From assembly GCF_000226115.1 (NCBI RefSeq), contig NC_016457.1, positions 7,006,001-7,070,000 on the forward strand: a DNA stretch of 64,000 nt. Direction: 5' to 3'. The stretch is from Thermothielavioides terrestris NRRL 8126 (Eukaryota; Ascomycota; Sordariomycetes; Sordariales; Chaetomiaceae). The notes under the pieces were generated by a model that worked only from the letters and a program-made list of their open reading frames with translations, was not told the DNA's origin and did no database searches. Numbering within the stretch: position 1 is the stretch's first letter; each line of letters opens with the position of its first letter. Below are positions 59,301 through 64,000 of the stretch, piece by piece. The position numbers were made by a program, and so were the translations under genes.

Positions 59301-61342
59301 GGATCTCCTGAGGTAGCTGACATCGATAAATTCAATCACAATTTTCTGGCAATTTTTTTCTGAGCAAACGGCAAACGGACGCCGAAACCACCATTACGGA
59401 TCTTGCAACCTTCGAAACGGATCTCAAGATTGTGTAACCCCCAACTCCAAGTCCGGCCCCCGCAGCCCCGAGCCCCAACCCAGCAGCACACTCAACCCAG
59501 GCAGGGGCGAGGCGGTGCAAGCAGCTCAGCCCTTCGTCACTCACATCGCCAGGCATCAACCGATCAACCGCCCCGACAGCCTCACTCACCCCGCGCCGAA
59601 GCGCCCAAGACGGAGGCTAGGAAACTACCTGAAATAGACCGCCCGGGCCGCATTCAGCCCACCGTCGACGACGATCATCACGATGGAGGAAAGCTTTCCC
59701 ATGCAAGAACCGACAGAAGTACCTGGACAAGCGTCCTCCTTCACGCCTCGTGTCTGCGGCCCAACTGCCGCGTAAGTGTGTGACGCTTGAGTTTGGCAGT
59801 TGGACTGCCTCCCGTACCCCAAACCAAACCATGCCGCACAAGTGAACCACAAGTGAACCACCACAAACCCCCTCGCCCTACCAATTCCAACCCCCACGCT
59901 CCAGCCAAGACAGCACACAAACCAGCAACACGCAAAGTCAAATGCTTACCAAACACCACACACCACCCGCCCCATGTCTCTGTTCCTGGTCGAACCCAAC
60001 ACCCCCTCCCCCTCCCTCTTTTCCCCGTGTCTCGTGACCGGCTGGTGCACAGTAACTCGGTAACTACCTAGGTAACCACCAGGCAAGTAGCGGCGTCCTC
60101 TCATGAAGCGCAACACGCCACGCAACGACCTGCCCTTGTGGGGGTCTGAGGCTTGCTACGTGCTACATGCACGACTTGGGTAGGGCAGGTAGGACGGACG
60201 GTCGGTGCTACCCCTTACGCGTATGCTTTGTGTCTGCTTGTATGCCGCGTAAAGCGCTATCATGCAGATCATGACTTGCCAGGTACGGAGATAAGAGAGC
60301 GCGATCTAGCTTGGAAGCAGAAGTGAGGAGATGAGGTAGGACGATCGGACGGTCGCGAACGTGACACGCGCGCTGGCTGGTAGGGGATCAAAAATGGCGG
60401 GAGGGAAGGGGGTGCGTTTGTTCTCGGCCGGAAGTAGATAGACGGGCTTTGTTTTGGGTCTGGGTGCGTGCAGCAGAGCCTTGCCTGTTTCCAACAGGAA
60501 TGGCGTTGGGAGTTTTGTTTTACGGAAGGGAACTCTGACTCGGCTGGTTCCCGTAGCCTTGCAGCGGCTGGCAATCTAAGTGCCTCTAAATAAACTCGAC
60601 GCTGTCTGTCCAAGAAACAAACTGAAACGGGCCATAAAGCACAGAACACAGACGGCAGGAGTGGCCGGGACCACCTACCGTTGCCGAGAGAGCAAACCGG
60701 TCCACGGAACGCATATCGTGGATGAGATGACACGCTGAAGAAGCCGGACCCCCATCTGTTCCACCCCCTAGAATCTTGACTAGAGCGTTTTAGAGCTTGT
60801 AGCTATATCTGTTTGGTCGAGTATGCCACCAACGGGATGTCGACCTTGCGGTTCCACGAGTAGAGAGATGCCGTCGGTCTGTCAAGAAGGCTCACCGTCA
60901 ACGCTGTACCCCCTCAAGGGGTGACAGTGGTGTTGATGGCACGAACATCAGCACTTAACAACGCTGCGGGACCACGCAAATACTGTAGCAAAAGATAAGA
61001 CCAGCTGGAAATACCATGCTCCATACCTTCTCTGCAGCGATGCCGGACCGCCAGGCATACACTTCTCCTGCGACTATCCCTTACTGCATAACCATTCACT
61101 CCTCCACGGCAACCACCAGAACCTCACCAGGCACGCGGTACATCCCCCAGCCATCAAAGCCATCAAACCTTTCCAACCCCCTTCTTCGTGCCCACCCCAA
61201 AGAAGAACCTCCCCAGCCTTTGCAACCCACCACCCCTCTCCTTCCTCCTCTCCCTCTCCCTCTCCCCCCTCCCCTCATCCCCGCCAGACCGGTCTTCACC
61301 CGTATCACCACCACCCCCCCCTTTCCCATCCAGCGGACGCCC
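56327..61342. other. Gene-free stretch between the CHY and LSB5-like genes
   Basis: GC-balanced, non-RIP. The two genes are convergent, so this should hold both 3' ends and perhaps an unrecognised gene. A weak two-exon candidate near 59,683-60,071 is discussed under rejected items. A palindromic ACTACCTAGGTAAC lies near 60,062. Confidence 0.5.
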
Positions 61343-62888
61343 CTACTCGCCCCTGGACACAGCGACGGCATTCCGGTCCGCAAACGGGTTCGCCTCGTCC
61401 TCGTCCTCTCCAGCGTCCCCATCCTCTTCTTCCTCCTCCGCGGGGGGTGGGCCCCGCCGCGGCGACAGCATGGCGGGCTTGGTGGCGGCCGAGGGCCGGG
61501 GCGGCGGCGCGGGGCGCGACGACGACGAGGCAGACTGCGGCGAGCCGAGGGAGAGCGAGGCCATGCCGCCCGCGAGTCCTTGCGGGCTGGTGGTGGAGGT
61601 CGGCGAGCTGGGTTCTTTTCCTTTGGCTTTTTCGGTGACCACTTTGCGGTGGGTAGGGAGAGTATGTTAGCGGACGCGATAGAGGAAGGGTGTCACCGGA
61701 GAAGGGCATACTGCGGTAGAGATGGGCCTGCGCGGCGAGCTCGTCGTCCGAGTCGCTGTCGGCGTCGATGGAGCGGTCCAGCTGCTCAAAGGTCATCAGC
61801 GCCGTGACGAGTTCGTCGTTGGCGTGTAGCAGGCTGCCGAGCCATTGCTCGGAGTCGACGTGGTGGATCTGGAGGGTTCGTTTAGTTAAACTAGCTGGAC
61901 TGTGGTGCGGATGGTAAGCAAGAGATGTCGACACTCACGTAGCGCAGGATTTTTCGACGGAGCTGCTTGCACGTCTCGAATCTCTGCAGCGCAAGCTGGT
62001 TCTCCGAGATGCGCTCCCGCTCTCGGTTGATGGTCTGCAGCGTGTTCATGAGGTTGGTGGCCGCCATGGCCGCCTCGGCGATGTCGACCTTCATTTGCTC
62101 CTGTTCGGCTTCTAGGTTGAACACTCTCGCTTTTTTGCCCTTCTTGCTCTTCTTGTCCTTCGTTTTGCCCGCCTTGGCGTCCCGTGGGGACGCGGAGAAG
62201 GACTGCACCACCGGAGGGTTAGTCTGGTTCCACACCGGCGTGTAGGCCGTCGATGCTTGGGCCGGTTCAGGTCTGTCGTCGTCCTCGTCCTCGTCGACAA
62301 AGGGGTTCGCAGTCTCCTGGATAACCCTGGACCTTTCCTGCGTTACGACATGTTTGCGCCGCGGAAGTTCCTGAGAACTGTGAGCCGGCAACGACATTAT
62401 CAAGGCGGTGAGGAGGCTACCTGGTAGAGCCGGGCAACCTGTTCCATGCCGCGAGTGTTTTTGTACTCGTTCGCCCAGCTGAGGAAGAGTTCCGAGCACT
62501 TCTTCTTAACCTCGGGATCCGAGAGACTAGCCGTGCCGCAGAAACGGAGACGCTCGAGGAGGGCCTCATCAGCGAAGGTCCTCTGGAAGCGAGGGCCGGC
62601 ATTCTGAATGAGGCCATCGAGGAGAGTCAAGGCGCGGAGCTGACGGTGCAAGTTGCCGTACTTCAGCTTCTTCCGGATGGCACGGGCAGCCTCGGTGGGG
62701 CCCGAGTCTTGGAGGTTGACGACCTCGACGAGATCGGGAATACCGCTGAGATCGTCCACAGGTATTGCCTCACTCGTCAGTCTCTCGATAGTCACGGTGA
62801 CTGCCGTGTAGGGTTTCTTCTATTGAGCTTCTTAGACATGATGGACCATGAGAACACGGTGAGTGGTGTTGATTACCTGAGAGAACAT
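61343..62888 (-). CDS. LSB5: LSB5-type VHS-GAT protein (actin/endocytosis adaptor)
   Basis: Predicted 432 residues in five exons: 62888-62877, 62819-62421, 62370-61939, 61868-61712 and 61641-61343, with introns of 57, 50, 70 and 70 nt, all GT-AG. The 12-nt first exon (MFSQ) is supported because it joins KKPYTAVTVTIERL, the usual start of fungal members. Residues about 8-137 form a VHS domain (GIPDLVEVVN, RKKLKYGNLHRQLRALTLLDGL). Residues about 222-313 form a GAT domain (NLMNTLQTINRERERISENQ). Two NPF motifs (about 159 and 417) could bind EH-domain endocytic proteins. The yeast relative Lsb5 links Las17, Sla1 and ubiquitin at cortical actin; this function is inferred by family. The junction at exon 4-5 (R-M-V-T-E-K) is the least certain. 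Confidence 0.92.
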
Positions 62889-63794
62889 GGTGGGCTGCCT
62901 CGACCTGCCCAGCTCCGGTCCCGCGGTACGGGCTTTGCTTGCTCCCCAACACCAGGTGTCTGGCGGAAGGCGTCAACCAATAGACGCGTTATTCAGGATT
63001 GAGGACCGGCCTCAGCGCGCAGACGCGCCACGAGCTCACGACGGTATGAGATGATGAGGGGCTTGTCTATCGATGGTAAGCGGAACATGCCCTGTAGGGG
63101 CCATATAAGTCTATCGATGGTGTCTCTTCGGTAGGCCTTGGACAGAGCCGAAGCAAAAAAATTTTCACTTCAGGTTCAACAAGCTGAGGTTCTGCCTGCG
63201 TCGACACGGGATGTCGGGAGGTCGCAGTCCGGCGACGGAAGTTGACTGCTGCTGGTGGCTGAGTGATAAGATAAGGCGAGCCCGCGGGGTAGCTCCGGCG
63301 GTGCGACAACCAAGCAAAGCTCGTGGTTTCGCACAGGTCAGGGGGGAAAGAATCACGCGACCTTTCCGAATCACAAAACGAGAGGAAGAGGAGGAAGCCA
63401 CGGCCCAGATTGTTTGTGTTTCAGAGCAGATCATTTGCGAGGTGGCATTGAGAAAGGCACTTCCCCGCGGCCCCGCACCAACGTTAACGTTAACATCGGG
63501 ATCGTCACTGGGCCCACGCTCAGTCCAAGCTTGCACTTATTAGACAAGGCTGACGACTCGATGGGATGATGGTTGGATTGGTACCCGGAAACCTGCTTGA
63601 GTGAGCAAATGGCACCTGGATCTTTCGATCAACGTCTTCATCAAACGTGCGAAACACCTGTGCACTGAATATGATGTAGACCCCCCTGGCTCAATTCTTG
63701 GTATGTACGTTACAAGAAGTACCTTTCCCAAACACGTGTTGCCAGGCTGGCAACAATGTTAGACCAAGCACAAGCGCCACGCCTGACGAAACGC
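62889..63794 (-). promoter_or_regulatory. Intergenic region upstream of the LSB5-like gene
   Basis: It separates the stop of the downstream-edge gene (63795) from the start at 62888, both on the minus strand. It contains two 13-bp direct repeats GTCTATCGATGGT (63065-63077, 63109-63121) and a palindrome GTTAACGTTAAC near 63484. No gene was seen. Confidence 0.4.
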
Positions 63795-64000
63795 TCATCG
63801 CAAATACGTAGCAGGGTGCGCAGCCTTCTCCTTGATGGCCAGCCGAGCGTGCAGCATGCCCTTGTTCTTCTGATTTTCCCACTCCTGCCGCCGGCCCTTG
63901 TTAATCACGTTCCTCACCCGCCGGTCCGACAGCGCCGTGACGCCCAGCCCTTTCATGTCCCTGGTAACCAGCGCGCGACCGCGAGCGGCAGCATCCCTGC
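63795..64000 (-). CDS. C-terminal end of an unrecognised protein (partial at window edge)
   Basis: The last 67 codons plus TGA of a minus-strand gene whose start lies beyond the window. The visible C-terminus is basic and helix-like: RALVTRDMKGLG, SDRRVRNVINKGRRQEW, then MLHARLAIKEK and ending ATYLR. It is open to the edge, has GC-rich third positions and no RIP damage, which supports coding. Family not recognised. Confidence 0.55.
   Translation of the reverse strand, partial: RDAAARGRALVTRDMKGLGVTALSDRRVRNVINKGRRQEWENQKNKGMLHARLAIKEKAAHPATYLR

Noticed and set aside
59683..60071. Possible two-exon plus-strand gene: ATG in good context at 59683, donor GTAAGTG at 59772, acceptor CTCCAG near 59,900
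   Set aside because: The product would be under 100 residues, low-complexity and His/Pro-rich, with no family match; the splice sites could be chance.
1..64000. CRISPR arrays, rRNA operons or bacterial-type operons
   Set aside because: No regularly spaced direct repeats with unique spacers and no rRNA signatures were seen; the gene structure is eukaryotic.

Overview
The window reads as a chromosomal segment of a filamentous ascomycete (Pezizomycotina, most likely a Sordariomycete). The supported genes have short GT-AG introns (50-103 nt), belong to fungal families (a DUF1752/DUF3295 protein, an RWD/CHY-zinc-finger protein, an LSB5-type VHS-GAT protein), and lie in GC-balanced DNA. That DNA alternates with blocks where CpA/TpG has been almost wholly replaced by TpA, the signature of repeat-induced point mutation (RIP). 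Only four host genes can be supported, one of them partial; the rest is transposon wreckage and gene-free DNA.

Layout. 1-1460: a RIP-damaged plus-strand reading frame with tandem peptide repeats, running into undamaged sequence and ending in a membrane-like segment. 1461-3890: gene-free host DNA. 3891-22118: a three-layer transposon nest. The outer layer is a minus-strand Ty3-like element (138-bp LTRs, 4-bp target duplication GTAT). It was entered at 9060 by a nearly unmutated 1186-bp terminal-repeat miniature (TRIM; 281-bp LTRs, duplication GGTAT) and at 12617 by a 7574-bp minus-strand chromovirus (260-bp LTRs, duplication CAACA). Removing both insertions leaves an outer element of about 9.45 kb. 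The host DNA at 3890 joins that at 22119.

22119-27298: gene-free host DNA with a 62-base A run. 27299-29098 (minus): the DUF1752/DUF3295 gene, two exons. 29099-46681: 17.6 kb with no supportable gene. 46687-53673: a RIP-mutated minus-strand Copia element (199-bp LTRs, duplication AGATC) with a half-tRNA-iMet-like primer site. It lies 367 bp upstream of the next start codon. 54041-56326 (plus): the CHY gene, three exons. 56327-61342: gene-free. 61343-62888 (minus): the LSB5-like gene, five exons. 63795-64000 (minus): the 3' end of an unrecognised gene.

The host genes look like unrelated housekeeping or regulatory loci; no cluster logic is visible. The most interesting material is in the nest. 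The chromovirus carries a 368-codon plus-strand (antisense) frame with a Cys spacing like a fungal binuclear zinc cluster, preceded by a lightly mutated, pyrimidine-rich, promoter-like leader. The same element has a Tf1-type self-priming signature. The TRIM has tRNA complementarity running past the usual 18-nt primer site into the T-arm. RIP damage fades toward element edges and seems to spare CpApA. All damaged-protein statements come from reading through stops that a C-to-T or G-to-A transition would explain.
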